Numbered from the stretch's first letter, positions 10,797-21,036 are shown. The stretch: DNA of 64,000 bases from Pararge aegeria (GCF_905163445.1 NC_053183.1:372001-436000); one strand, 5' to 3'. Notes: generated by a model from the sequence alone, not told the origin. Program-made: numbers and translations.

Positions 10797-10922
10797 AGAA
10801 TAGAATAGAATAGAAACACTTTATTGCAACACAACACAATAGAAGCAAAACAGTAATAGTACTTAGTGCTAGGGTGCAAAGGCGGCCTTATCACTAAAAG
10901 TGATCTTTTAAAGGCAACCTGA
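10797..10922 (-). mobile_element. LINE family C 3' terminus
   Basis: Reverse copy of the 3' end seen at 15525-15651 and 34360-34499. On the minus strand it reads AGGTTGCCTTTAAAAG, a small hairpin (GATCA-CTTTTAGTGATAAGG), GCCGCCTTTGCA, AATAAAGTG and then a (TATTC)n tail at the 10797-10815 side. Tail type differs from the other copies, in line with slippage at the 3' end during reverse transcription. Confidence 0.65.
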
Positions 10923-11105
10923 GCGTACGAAGCGAAGTTGATGATTTTTGTAACCGGTTTTACAAATCTACAAGATTATTAAAAATACAAAGCAATAAGT
11001 GCAAGCATCTAAACCACTATACCTCGAAGGTTTTTCATTAACTGTATCATAGGGACGGGCAGGCTGCCGTGGGAAACTTAATCTCTCGGAAATTTCGGAA
11101 ATTTG

Positions 11106-11152
11106 TTTAACGGTGAAGGAAAACATCGTGAGGAAACCTGCATGCGTGCCGT
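11106..11152 (+). repeat. SINE first family, internal fragment
   Basis: AACGGTGAAGGAAAACATCG, then TGAGGAAACCTGCATGC, match the body of the first SINE family. Only about 45 bp remain. Confidence 0.55.
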
Positions 11153-11154
11153 GG

Positions 11155-12126
11155 ATTGAACTTCCACAGAAAGGAAGTCTTATCAAAGCTTTTTTACAAG
11201 TCATTTTTCATCTGTAAAAGTACATAATAAGCAATCACCAAATTATAGAAGTAAGTAACAGGATAATTAACAACGTGATTTCTTTGATTTGATTTCGATT
11301 TATGGAGACTAAAAATGTATAATAATTATTAAACAAGTTTAAGCTCGACCTTCCTTATAAGCTTGGATCAAGAAGCTTGTGAAAGGTGACAGATAGCAAT
11401 TAACTTTGGCAATTTATTATTTGTCACGAAAGTTTAATCAACATGAACTGCTCTGAAATAGAGCTTGAAATATTACTCTTCATGTTTAACAAAGCTTTCG
11501 GTAGTACTCTCATGAAATAAGTTTGCCGATTTTATTAAAATTGATCATTTGTAATCTATTTCGAGTGGCGTAGCTTAAGTGGCAGTGTTCCGAGGTTCTT
11601 AGCTTAATTGAGTCATCGTCTCATCTGAAAGATGTTCACGGTTGTCTCGTGGAATTTGTTGTGCCGCGTACCAACAGCTTCCTGCCATGAGACCTCCTTT
11701 ACACACCCTATAGAATACAAAAATATAATTTCCAAGTACCTCACTGAGGCTAAGACCCTGTAATATTCGGAGCTTATGTCGTAAAACAACAAAACATTGG
11801 TTGCAGCTATGGTAGTTTATTTCGGACTGATTGTGGGCATGCCTACTACCTGTGACATATTATACAGGATACAACGCATTTACTCTAAGAAGATACATAT
11901 ACAGCAGACCCTGTTTCAAAACACACGTGACATCACACATCACTCGATCTACTATCAAAAGGTTGAAGATAGAAAGGTGAAACATTTGCATAATTAATAT
12001 CATATTAATTTAATAATATAAACTATGATATTTATTTATTTGCATGTAAAATTGAATAGTTATACACATGGCGCACCCAGTGTGTGTATAGTCTAGTATT
12101 TTAATAAATTTACTAGTTTTATGAAA
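11155..12126. other. No gene seen
   Basis: Mostly AT-rich unique-looking sequence. The open frame near 11797-11997 has no recognisable content. Confidence 0.45.
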
Positions 12127-12240
12127 TCTATACTCATATTATAAATGTCAAAGAGTGTTTCTCTGTTTATTTGTTTGTCCTTACTTTACGCCCTAACGAA
12201 ACAACTTATCGACTTTATTTTTAGCATAGGGTTAGGGATT
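12127..12240 (+). mobile_element. Helitron 5' head fragment
   Basis: TCTATACTCATATTATAAATG opens a run that continues TTTATTTGTTTGTCCTTAC and TTACGCCCTAACGAAACAAC, the standard 5' half of the small Helitron family. It stops at about 12240, where a LINE fragment follows. Confidence 0.6.
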
Positions 12241-12264
12241 TTAATCGTAACTGCGTATCACGGA

Positions 12265-12375
12265 ATTGTGAATAGAATATAAAAGCTGTTGAACGTTCTG
12301 TAGACTCCATCGTTCGACTTGTTGACAATCCCAAATTGACTTGCAGCTTCGAGTCCCTAGGGCATCGATGGATCG
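12265..12375 (+). pseudogene. LINE family E RT C-terminal fragment
   Basis: Codons at about 12283-12360 read ERSVDSIVRLVDNPKL followed by TCSFESLGHR. The same sequence occurs on the minus strand at 32590-33015 (VDNPKLTCSWESLGHRRN). This is the region just after the RT thumb in lepidopteran LINE proteins. The fragment is too short to place in a clade. Confidence 0.6.
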
Positions 12376-12606
12376 TCCGGGAAGTATACAACAAGTTCCC
12401 CGGGTCTAACAAAGCCAACAAGGGACAAACCGTAGAGGTTTTTAATTCGGGTATACCCTTTTTACAGGGTGAGTCTCACAAAACCTCTGTCCTGCCCAAG
12501 GGTCAGAGATAGCTTTTCCACCACGCGAAGAAAAGCTTTCCGTTAACTCGTTTTATCGACTTTATATAGCTTAGCGGCACGTCTTTGTCGATAGGTTTAC
12601 TAACCT

Positions 12607-12722
12607 AATGGGCGAAGCCTCCCACAAGACCAGAGAAAATTCAATAATTATAAACGTTGCCCCAGGACCTCCCACATAAGAGCACAACCCTCACCGCTGC
12701 GTAAGGGAGGTCGTCAAAAAAT
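12607..12722 (-). mobile_element. SINE second family, head and body
   Basis: Plus-strand text AAGCCTCCCACAAGACCAG, AGAAAATTCA and GCTGCGTAAGGGAGGTCGTC is the reverse complement of the SINE head and early body. The B box is decayed. Confidence 0.55.
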
Positions 12723-12784
12723 TTTCACAACCACTGTATTGCATTGCATTATATACAAGAATCTGAACAGTGCAATTTGTAATT

Positions 12785-12865
12785 AATTCCATCTTTACAC
12801 TCCACACCAAGCAGATCTTCCGCAGACACCGGAGCCTCCTCAGAAAATGTTGACTTAACAATGAA
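12785..12865. repeat. Short dispersed repeat with ACCGGAG core
   Basis: Second copy of the piece at 3395-3455: TTCCGCAGACACCGGAGCC, then CTCAGAAAATGTTGAC. Function and family unknown. Confidence 0.35.
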
Positions 12866-13186
12866 ATTTACAATGGCAATTGTTCATAGAACCTCGTCTG
12901 TTTCATTCGGTGAGAATCCTTCATGGAATCTACAACTAGGTACTGCAATTCAAGATCTAAAAGGTATCCTTTTAAGTTTTTGCCACTTGCACCCACAGTG
13001 CCGACAAAAAAACTACTATGACTTGTTTATTTTGCTCGTTGCACTGACCGAATCATTTTATACCTAACCTTTTTCACCTTCTGAAGATTAGAATAATATA
13101 AAGAAAATTAAAATGTTTGTTTGTAATGTTAATCAAAAACACTAACTACTCAATGTATACGAAAGCACATACAGTATAGTATGTAT

Positions 13187-13259
13187 GACGACCTCCAGGG
13201 CACAGCGGTGAATGCTGAGATTTTAAGTTGGAGGTCCAGAGATCGATCGTGCGATCTAT
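13187..13259 (+). mobile_element. SINE second family, head only
   Basis: GACCTCCAGGGCACAGCGGTG, split here as GACCTCCAGGGC and ACAGCGGTGAATGC, forms the tRNA-like head with an A-box-like region; GGTCCAGAGATCGATCGT is a decayed B box. The body is missing because LINE sequence starts right after it. Confidence 0.55.
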
Positions 13260-13624
13260 AAAATTGGTCCGAGAGAGTCATTAAGAGATAAATTTAAAGA
13301 TGTTAAGATAATGACAGGTTTTAGCCAATATATATTTGAAAATTTAAAGTATGTTCACCAAAATATATCTAAATTTAAGAGAAAATGTGACTGCAATGGT
13401 TTGAACATTAGAAGCAAAAATAAACTTGCAGTGCAATATACTAGACTACATAAAATAAGTAATTCATTTAAAGGAAATTGTATACTATTTTACAATAAAT
13501 TACCAGTTGATATCTTGGAGATCTATCTTTGAAAAAGTTCAAAGTTTGTATTAAACGTAAGCTTATAGAAAAGTCCTATTATAGTATTGAGTACTACGTT
13601 AACGATAAAAATGCTTGGGTGTAA
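13254..13624 (+). pseudogene. LINE family B ORF2 C-terminus, frameshifted
   Basis: Codons read IYKIGPRESLRDKFKD, then SQYIFENLKYVHQNISKFK, CDCNGLNIRSKNKLAVQYT and FYNKLPVDILE, which is the region downstream of the RT domain in lepidopteran jockey/CR1-like LINEs. The minus-strand copy at 34755-35100 is nearly the same but reads straight through. Here two extra bases at about 13523 break the frame; after the shift KKFKVCIKRKLIEKSYYS and VNDKNAWV follow to a TAA at 13622-13624. No catalytic residues lie in this part, and everything upstream was lost, as usual for 5'-truncated LINE insertions. Confidence 0.8.
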
Positions 13625-13845
13625 ATTATTGCTCTAACCAGGTTGCTTCTTTAATAGTTTTTAAGTGACAATGTGAGATGGTGCCAGGGCGCGTTTGAAA
13701 CCCTCGTGGTTTTAGTTTTAAGTTGACGAATTTATTTATTGCCATCAACTCACTCCTATGCCATCTTTTACATGTCATGTACGCATCAAAAGTGTCATCT
13801 ATGTGCCTATTTGAATAAAGAAATATTTGACTTTGACTTTTGAAT
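13625..13845 (+). mobile_element. LINE family B 3' UTR and tail
   Basis: Follows the stop codon at 13624 and ends in AATAAAGAAATATTTGAC and a short TTTGAC repeat. The same non-coding order, with GTGTCATCTATGTGCC and ATTTGAATAAAG, is found inverted at 34500-34740. The TTTGAC tandem tail is specific to this family. Confidence 0.7.
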
Positions 13846-14207
13846 TTTGATCCTTGGCAGGAACAATTTGGCAGTTCTTAATTTCTGACTTATCTCTGGA
13901 AAAAGGATCTTAGACTACAACATCACTTGGTTGGTGAAATTGCAGAAAACGGCTGACTTGTAGTGGAATAAAAAAGGAAAAAAAATCAATAACAATTTCT
14001 TAATTTTGTTTCCCGTATGATTATTTCAGCAAGCAGGTGGCCCTGATGGGTGCTGGTTTCAACTGTTTGTCTCGCTATAACTTGATAAAGACCCATTTTA
14101 GCAGTTATGAGGAAAATTAGAAAATCCCCGAAGGAATAGAGCGTTTGGTGACAGAGATCATCGGGGAAAGTACTACGTGCGTGCTTATTTCGGCCGAAAG
14201 ATAACAT
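13846..14207. other. No gene seen
   Basis: Short unassigned sequence upstream of the RT fragment. A stop codon sits directly before the first recognisable LINE residue (W at 14208). Confidence 0.4.
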
Positions 14208-14609
14208 TGGAGTAAAGCGCATGGCCTTAACGTAAATCCAAAAAAAACTCAAGCTATTGTTATTGGCAGTCGAAGGCAGATTTCAAAGATTGACTGGTTT
14301 TCCCTCCCCCCCCATTGAGTTTGATAGTGTCACAGTCCCATACTGTGAAAATGTAAAAAACTTGGGCATTTATCTTGACCGAACCTTAAGTTGGACGTAC
14401 TATATTAATGAGATCAGCAGAAAAACATTTGCAACTCTAGGCTCTTTGCGTCGTCTTCGGTATTTACTTCCGGTACCTACCAAAATTATGCTCGCACAGA
14501 CCCTACTCCTTCCCATTCTTGACTACGCTGACGCAAGCTATGTTAACTTAACTGAAGATCAGTTAAATAAACTTGAGAGACTCCAGAATTCTAGCATTCG
14601 TTTCATATT
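14208..14609 (+). pseudogene. LINE family C reverse transcriptase C-terminal part, interrupted
   Basis: Frame starts with WSKAHGLNVNPKKTQ, a typical block that follows the FADD-containing palm of non-LTR reverse transcriptases, then IGSR, VKNLGIYLDRTLSW, LGSLRRLRYLLP, LPILDYADASYVNL and LNKLERLQNSSIRFI. These are the thumb and connection blocks of jockey/CR1/L2-like LINEs. The catalytic palm is missing. At 14609 the frame is cut by an insertion and resumes in phase at 15087 (FGLRKYDHISQ). The element is 5'-truncated and dead, but its reading frame in this part is well preserved apart from the insertion. Confidence 0.85.
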
Positions 14610-15077
14610 ATACACTATTTTAAGTACTGAGTTTGGCTTTGTTTAGCCCGTAAGTTGGGGTAGTTTTGTAATTTTAAATATTTACAAGTAACTTTTAGCG
14701 TAATTATGTTTTTTAGAGCGGACAACCTCCCTCTAAAATTTCTTTCAATATTAAAAATATACCTCCATTGTGATTTATGATGTAGAAAGAAGAGAAATTG
14801 ATCGTAAAGTATATGAACAACCTAACATATTAATTCATTTCAATTATGGGGTAGTCGTTTGCTAATTCGACGATTTTAAACTAAATCTGTAATTTGTAAA
14901 AGATATGTAAGAAATGTATAATAATGTATGTTTTAAAATTCCCGCCATAAAATCGAGGTTACCTTAGAGGGCGCTGGCAAGTTAAGTAAAAAATGTATCG
15001 CCCATGTGCAGTGTTTTCGATGATATTTAAATAACTAACTTAAGACATTTGGTTTATTTCATTAAATAAAAATATTC
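14610..15077. mobile_element. 468-bp insertion with 9-bp target duplication
   Basis: TTTCATATT is present on both sides (14601-14609 and 15078-15086). Removing the insert and one repeat joins the host LINE frame exactly (RFI-FGLRKYD). The insert starts ATACACTATTTTAAG and ends ATTAAATAAAAATATTC. It has no matching terminal inverted repeats, no TG...CA ends and no long frame. An A-rich 3' end and a 9-bp duplication fit a short retroposon (SINE-like or truncated LINE), but the class is unknown. Confidence 0.75.
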
Positions 15078-15316
15078 TTTCATATTTGGGTTGCGCAAAT
15101 ATGATCATATTTCTCAATGTCGGTCTCGTCTCAAGTGGTTACCTATCAGACGTCGCCGGAATTTGCACATTGTTTCTATTCTGTACTGTGTTTTATTTCA
15201 TCTTTCTACTCCTCTTTACCTGAAAGAGAGGTTTCAATTTGTAGGACTCCTCGATTAGGACCTTCAAGAAACTAGTGAAGGATCATTATTTGTCTTTTTC
15301 AGCCGAACATCGCTAA
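15078..15316 (+). pseudogene. LINE family C ORF2, last part
   Basis: Continues the protein as FGLRKYDHISQCRSRLKWLP, IRRRRNLHIVSILYCVLFH and STPLYLKERF; after a gap FKKLVKDHYLSFSAEHR and a TAA at 15314-15316 end it. The same last segment is at 33912-34187 (SYLKYRFRYIS ... FKCRLKDYYLSL). Part of the C-terminus between about 15240 and 15265 is deleted relative to that copy. Confidence 0.75.
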
Positions 15317-15413
15317 AGCGGATCATTTTAAATGTGTAATTTTAATGTTATATGTGTTATATGTTATATATTTTATTGGTATTTATATGTAAAAGATATA
15401 TATATTATAGTTA

Positions 15414-15450
<37 letters not shown>

Positions 15451-15653
15451 TATATATTTGTATAATTTAAAATCTTATTTATTGCACCACTTACCTCTTT
15501 TCTATGTTTTTTCCTTTTACGCCATTGGTTGCCTGGAAGAAATCGCTATGTAGCGATAAGGCCACCAAATAGTACTCTCTTTATATGTATTTATATCTTA
15601 GTACCTCTTTGGTGTACAATAAAAGTGTATTCATTCATTCATTCATTCATTGT
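15317..15653 (+). mobile_element. LINE family C 3' UTR, terminal hairpin and (ATTC)n tail
   Basis: After the stop codon the sequence is AT-rich with a (TA)n run at 15419-15447. The conserved end is GGTTGCCTGGAAG, a hairpin (AATCGCTATGTAGCGAT) at about 15539-15555, AAGGCC, then TGTACAATAAAAGTGT and (ATTC)5 at 15629-15651. The same hairpin and layout recur at 34360-34499, 10797-10922 and 36745-36850. CR1/L2-like LINEs use a 3' stem-loop and short tandem tails for priming. Confidence 0.75.
15419..15447. repeat. (TA)n microsatellite
   Basis: About 14 uninterrupted TA units inside the LINE 3' UTR. Confidence 0.9.
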
Positions 15654-15674
15654 TGCTGAATTCATTCAATACTG

Positions 15675-15868
15675 AGTTCCGATGTGAAGGGCGTGGTTGC
15701 CGGTGTAGTTACACAGACACGAGGTTTCTACGCCTCGGGTTGTTGGACACAATGGATGTGTTCCTTACACGCCCTGCTACGTATTGCTCTGTTTACAGGC
15801 GATGGAGTTCCACCTACCACCAGGTGGTCCATCTGCTTTGTCCACCAGTTATATCTAGAAATAAATAA
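15675..15868 (+). mobile_element. LINE 3' UTR with A-rich tail
   Basis: Blocks GACACGAGGTTTCTACGCC, TACGTATTGCTCTGTTTACAG, GGCGATGGAGTTCCACC and ACCAGGTGGTCCATCTGC followed by AAATAAATAAAAAAAATAAT. I recall this as a frequent lepidopteran LINE 3' end. Only one copy is in this window, so it rests on memory of the family. Confidence 0.5.
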
Positions 15869-15984
15869 AAAAAATAATCTAGAAATTGGTAACTTTGTAT
15901 GTGATTTTCCCCCTTGAGTGTAGTTGGAATAAACGAAGTTCTTTAGGTGATTCGAATTTCAAAAAAGCTGAGTGTCAGACTTGA

Positions 15985-16390
15985 GCCAGTATGACGCGGG
16001 AACGTGGTAGCGCCGCGTCCGCCCGAGCGCCGCCAGTTACGTGCGGAGAGAGCGTGCGAGCCGACGCCGCTGCCCGACACCGCGTCACCGAGCCGCGCGC
16101 CCACGAGCTGGCGCGGGAAAACTTTCACGAGAAAACTAAAACTGTATTACAGCTTACACGCCGAAACAGTATCTGTTATCTATTACTGTTTCTATTACAA
16201 TTACAAGTTACCATATAATCAATCTGACACTTATTACAGTTTATGACATAGTGTTGTTATTTAGTGCGGCGTTCTGACGACGTATTTCGGCAGTTATGAT
16301 AACAATGTGTAGTTACGACTGTGAATTGATAATTAATTATTGAAGAGTATTTGTTTTGTCACCGCGTCGTTTTGATTGATGAATACGTAA
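15985..16390 (+). other. Candidate CpG-rich first exon of a host gene
   Basis: The first 140 bases are strikingly rich in CpG (GCGCCGCGTCCGCCC, GCGCGCCCACGAGC) amid AT-rich DNA and match no repeat family seen here. The block ends ATGAATACGTAAGTGCC, where GTAAGT at 16388-16393 is a full intron-side match to the animal 5' splice site. This would fit a 5' UTR exon that splices after about 16387 to an exon outside the window. No TATA box or Inr is convincing, and short frames inside it are not clearly coding. It could equally be a chance GC patch. Confidence 0.3.
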
Positions 16391-16393
16391 GTG

Positions 16394-17262
16394 CCCATTT
16401 ACTATCTTCATTTGCATAATTTATGTATGAGTGGAGTTTTTTTTTTTTAGTTTTAAACTATTGGAAGAAAATCGATCACTCGTAAAATAGCTGTAGGTAC
16501 TTATAAAACATTTGGTTTGAATTACATCACACATTACAAAGAAAACGGATTGTTGTTACGTTCAAGAATAAATTTATTGCGATCATCATTAGTAGGTTTT
16601 ATAATATTTACTTTTGTGATGTTTTATAAATATTATAAAAAAAGTCCTAATCGACGGTAAATGTAACAACTCCTTTTGAAAGGGCATGTATTTTTTATAA
16701 TTGATGTTACACAATAGTTAAAGTACATGAAAAGTTTGATATGTTTGTAACTCAATCATGATAAAAAGGCTGCAAATATATAATATTGAAGGAATAAAAT
16801 TAATACAATTTTTGCCCTATACCTTCAATCCCATATTAATATATTGCAAAACTGTAATTGTACGCAAAATAAGTCACGCGGTATCAGTAATATAAATGTA
16901 AACGATAAAAAATGATTAACATCCCATGATACTTACTCTTAGTCCGCCGAGAAAAAGAATCATTTTTCCAACCGACGAAATACATTGAGAAAAAATTATA
17001 GTAAACAAGAAACCTTGGCAGAGTTTCAACCACGGCATTTTGAAAAGTATGAATTATAATCGAAATTCGATAATTTAAAAGAAATCTATGTGTAACATTG
17101 CGGTCGCTCATCTGGTTTTATTTTATTACTCCGATACATTATTATTCATGAATTTTATTCATAATAGAAATATTCGTATATTTTTAGCAAAAATACATAT
17201 AAATAGCAATATACATAATATTATAAACTAGAAATCTAGTTTTTTAAAGAAAATAGATTTGA
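16394..17262. other. AT-rich, no gene seen
   Basis: Strongly AT-rich; open frames on the minus strand at 16884-17111 have no motif. Confidence 0.45.
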
Positions 17263-17754
17263 TTGTATTATTTATCGAATCTAGACGCACCGGTCGGCCG
17301 TGAAACCATTGAAATGAAAAGTTTATTTAACACCAATGAAGACATTATCGGGCCACTGAATAAACTTGGATCACGCGAATCGCTTCGTGAAAAATTTAAA
17401 CAAATAGGTATTCTTACAGTAGCTTCGCAATACATTTATAGTAATATAGTCTTTGTGAGGCAAAATATTACTCTTTATAAATCAAAAGCTGAAATTAACA
17501 ATCGACTTACCAGAAACGGTCATAAATTGGTGATATCTGCATATCGTCTGCGAAAGGTGCAGAACTCCTTTCTTGGGTTGAGTATACGCTTTTACAACAT
17601 GATTCCTAAGGAAATTCTTGACCTACCAATGCATACATTTAAAAAATGTGTAAAAACGCATCTAGTACAGCGAGGTTACTATACATTTGATGAATTCCTC
17701 AATGACAAGGTAGAATGGAAGCAGCCAGCCTCGCTCTCATCTCCCGCAAGATAG
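17263..17754 (+). pseudogene. LINE family A ORF2 C-terminus
   Basis: The longest uninterrupted recognisable frame of the window. From about 17368 it reads GSRESLREKFKQIGILTV, SQYIYSNIVFVRQNITLYK, RLTRNGHKLVISAYRLRKV, SFLGLSIRFYNMIPKEILD, FKKCVKTHLVQRGYYT and DEFLNDKVEWK. The blocks match family B one for one (GPRESLRDKFKD, SQYIFENLKYVHQN, FYNKLPVDILE, VNDKNAW), so A and B are related lepidopteran LINEs. The first ~35 codons show no similarity and may be flanking sequence. RT and endonuclease domains are absent: a 5'-truncated copy, but young enough to lack stops. Confidence 0.8.
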
Positions 17755-17944
17755 CAAAATGATTGTAAATGTTGATGTTGGAAAAGAGCAACTACTGAGT
17801 TTCTTGCCGGCTCTTCTCGGTAGAATCTGCTTTCCGAACCGGTGGTAGAGTCACACAAACATGCATACTTGACGTTTCAAAAGTGCTTATAAAGTAGGCC
17901 TACTTGAAATAAATGAATTTGAATTTGAATTTGAATTTGAATAA
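17755..17944 (+). mobile_element. LINE family A 3' UTR and (GAATTT)n tail
   Basis: Blocks CTGAGTTTCTTGCCGGC, CTCGGTAGAATCTGC, TTCCGAACCGGTGGTAGAGTC, TAGGCCTACTTGAAATAAATG and then GAATTT repeated at 17915-17942. Same order at 61320-61500, inverted at 17990-18215, 22785-22910 and 51010-51190. The tandem hexamer tail is family-specific. Confidence 0.8.
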
Positions 17945-17989
17945 ATGCGCAGCAACGACTCATTACACAAGAACGTATATTATATGAAA

Positions 17990-18356
17990 ATTCAAAAAAA
18001 ATATTATTCAAAATTCATTTATTTCAAGTAGGCCGAGTTTTTAAGCAGTTTAGAAAAGTCAAGTCTGTCTGTTTGTACTAGCACTGTACACCGGTTCGGA
18101 AGGCAGATTCCACCGAGAGGAGCCGGCCAAAAACTCATTTGCTCGATTGCTCTTTTTCAACATCATTTTACAGTTTACAATAATTCAAATTTTCTATCTT
18201 GTGAGAGATGACGACGATTTATTAAATGTGTTTTAACACATTGTTTAAACTTATGCAATTCGCAGGTCCAAAATTACCTTGGGAATCATATTATAAGAGC
18301 ATATACTCAATCCAACAAATTACTTATGCACCTTTCGCAAAAGATATGCAAAATAA
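17990..18356 (-). mobile_element. LINE family A copy, tail-to-tail with the previous one
   Basis: Reverse copy: tail AAATTCATTTATTTCAAGTA at 18007-18030, then ACCGGTTCGGAAGGCAGATTC and CGAGAGGAGCCGGC, then the coding end out to about 18356 (TTTCGCAAAAGATATGC on the plus strand). Together with 17368-17944 it forms a long imperfect inverted repeat with a spacer of about 45 bp. It is 5'-truncated and its frame is broken. Confidence 0.75.
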
Positions 18357-19080
18357 GATCCCGTTAGGCATCACACTATGAAATAAATAGAAACCGAATA
18401 CCTATCTGATAAAAGTCTTACTTCTTAAAGTGATCGTCTTATGAAGATTGAATTGTGTTTACATCTGTATCGAGAGAATGCAACTTTTCTGGCCGATTCC
18501 AGCATCTTCCAAACAGGCTGTGAACTTAAACTACGTACTCGTACCTACTACAATATCGGTAACTTGACATTGCGCCATTTTGCTGCTGGATTAATCACAA
18601 AACATATCGATGTCGATAAAATGTAGTTTAAGTCACAATGCCTAAGACAAGTGGGTCACCTGAAACGAATTTGAACACACAGGCTGTTAAAATTATAAGC
18701 TGGATGACCAAAAGGTAGAATAAAAACAGCTTCGGCATTCAATAATCGGAATCTACGTTTGTAACGAAGAACGCAGTTGTAACGTAGGCTCCTGAAAAAC
18801 GGAATAACGAAAACTTTATACTAGTTATTACAACGGACAGTAATCTTAACTTACATTTTATAGTATTAATACTTTTCCTGACCTAAAAGTGGCTACTTAC
18901 AAAAAGAATGTTACTTAAGTACCTGCTGTCGATTTTAACTAGATTTTTAAGCCTTTACAAACTTTTATCCTTCTGAATATATTTCAATCATAGAAATCTT
19001 AATATCATTGCATTGTACACTCTTCGCCTATGTTCTTGATGCCCTCAGTAGTTTAAGTTGTAGAATCCGTACTAATACCT
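18357..19080. other. No gene seen
   Basis: AT-rich. Open frame at 18441-18626 has no recognisable content. Confidence 0.45.
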
Positions 19081-19108
19081 ATTATAAATGCGAACGTGTG
19101 TGTTGAAT
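19078..19108 (+). repeat. Helitron head fragment
   Basis: CCTATTATAAATGCGAACGTG resembles the first 25 bp of the small Helitron family; only this piece is left next to a SINE. Confidence 0.4.
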
Positions 19109-19330
19109 CGGTGGAAGCGCAGTGGATAGAAGCTCGACTTCACTTTATGGGGGGCCGAGTTCATTCGGGGGCAACATCGTGAGGAAACCTGCAATCCTTA
19201 GAGTTCTACATAATCTCAAAGATGTGTGGAGTCCACCAATCCGCACTGGGCCAGCGTGATGCACCACGGCCTTTACTTCTTCTCATTGTGGGAGGAGACC
19301 CTTGCCCCGTAATGGGTTGATATGATGAAT
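19109..19330 (+). mobile_element. SINE first family, internally deleted
   Basis: Head CGGTGGAAGCGCAGTGGATAG and a disrupted B-box area (GGGCCGAGTTCATTCGGGG), then directly CATCGTGAGGAAACCTGC. The middle block with CACGCACCTCTAACTTTTC is missing compared with 23756-24027. End GGGAGGAGACCC ... AATGGGTTGATATGATGA is intact. Confidence 0.7.
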
Positions 19331-20312
19331 GTGTGCTTGTTCGCATATACTTCCTTAACACAATAACAAAAACCAATAAACATCATATTTGGCATAGATT
19401 TATTTGGAAGGACGGAAGTGGTTTAGGAAAACAAGCGGTAGTCTCGGGTTTCGTAAAAAGCTGTAATAAACGCGGACAAAGAACGCGGGCACCTGCTGGT
19501 ACTAAATATTGATATCAACTTGTCTGATGTAACAACGTCATGCAGAGAACAGGCCAATAAATTGAATGTAATGTTTTTTGAATATTTATGCCGATCACAG
19601 CATCGATTGACAAACGAATGCATAAGTTGTATTATAAGTTTATAGAAAAAAGATTCAATCTGTTCATAATATTGCATAGTAGGTAGCGAGGTTCTTTTTT
19701 ATGTAAACATTTTAGGAACAAATATATTTGAAGGCAGTGTGAGTCGGCGATTCGTAAAAATGTTTCCTAACGCAGCTGAGGTGCATATGTCAAAGGTGTT
19801 CAAAAAAATCAATGTTGAAGAGCAATATTTAAGTACCGAGGTAACATTAAAATGATCTCCGTCTAAATCTAAATGTTGGATATGAATCGACAAACAAGAT
19901 TACAGACTAAAAAATAGTTTCCTCAAGTGTCAAACAAATCCATTAAATCCGTGCGACAAGCCAACGGCCTTGTGCTTTGCGTTTTGCGAACTGCCCCGAG
20001 GCTGTTTGCTGTAATAATAATAATAATCTGTATTTTGAACTAGCTTGGGCCGCGACCTCAACCGCGAACATTTGTCGGTCAATAGTATCGTATGCCACAG
20101 ATTTTCATCTATAATCTGTAACGTGAAAGAAGTACAAAAAAACAAACAAACGCATTTACACATTAAAGATTAAAGGTATTGAAGCATTAAAATATAACTA
20201 AGGATAAAATATTTCTCTTCTGCGTGTAGAAACCCCTTCGCATTTTCGGATATTATATCCCACTGCATTGTGGTTCATATTTATTTATCAGGAACAACGT
20301 AATAATATGATG
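19331..20312. other. No gene seen
   Basis: Open frames on the minus strand between 19423 and 20163 show no domain. A short GC patch at 19960-20070 has no partner in the window. Confidence 0.45.
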
Positions 20313-20530
20313 AGACGATATCACAGAGGCAAGGACTTCGACTATACTATCCGGGGGGCAAGTTCGAATCCCAGCACACACCTCTAACTTTTCTAGGTTA
20401 TTTGCCTTTTAAGGAATAAAAATATCACTTGCATCGACGTTGAAGGAAAAAATTGTGAGGAAACTTGGACTCCACACTATTCTCATTGTGGGAGACCCGT
20501 TCCCTTTAGTAGGATGATGTGATGTTGAAT
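20313..20530 (+). mobile_element. SINE first family
   Basis: GATATCACAGAGGCAAGGAC (decayed A box), GGGGCAAGTTCGAATCCCAGC (B box, split as GCAAGTTCGAATCCC), CACACCTCTAACTTTTCTAG, GTGAGGAAACTTGGACTCC and GATGATGTGATG end. Shortened in the middle. Confidence 0.7.
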
Positions 20531-20844
20531 AATGAGAATTAAAATAAATAATTAAGTTACTGGCTATAATTTTAGTAGTTTCGCGGCAATAAGCTTTGCC
20601 CAATGTCAATCTTGTTCTTAGGTGTCTCTACACACGACCGTCCAGTGTCAAGGACGGGGCCGCGCCGTAATCTGTCAAAAATAAATACTACCGAACTGTG
20701 ACATTTGACCCCGCATATCTCTAGCCACGTGCTTTACCATATTGGGTACCGAGATTTCGCGTGCGAAATGATATTCTGAGACGCTAACTTTGTCACATCA
20801 TGCAGTCTTATGGACAAAAAGTTTTTTTTATTTCACTACAACTA

Positions 20845-20945
20845 AGCCCTCGACTGCAATCTTATGTTATGATGCAGTCTAATGTGGTAAAGAACCAACC
20901 TGTTAGGGGCATGGCAGTGATATTAAACCCATAGCGACCCTAAGC
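20845..20945 (-). repeat. SINE second family, body fragment
   Basis: AACTAAGCCCTCGACTGCAAT is the reverse complement of the SINE end (attgcagtcaaGGGCTAAct). Short and decayed. Confidence 0.45.
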
Positions 20946-21036
20946 GACATAAACTATCTCTATGAAAGAATCACGTAAACCCGTCGCTGTGTTGCTGCGT
21001 GAACAAGGCACATCAAAAACTCTGATTTACAAAATA

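Noticed and set aside
15332..15553. 73-codon frame rich in Ile/Tyr
   Set aside because: It is a translation of the (TA)n run and LINE 3' UTR.
15991..16246. Arg/Ala-rich frames in the CpG-rich block as a protein gene
   Set aside because: The composition follows the GC content, two frames are open at once, and there is no recognisable protein feature.
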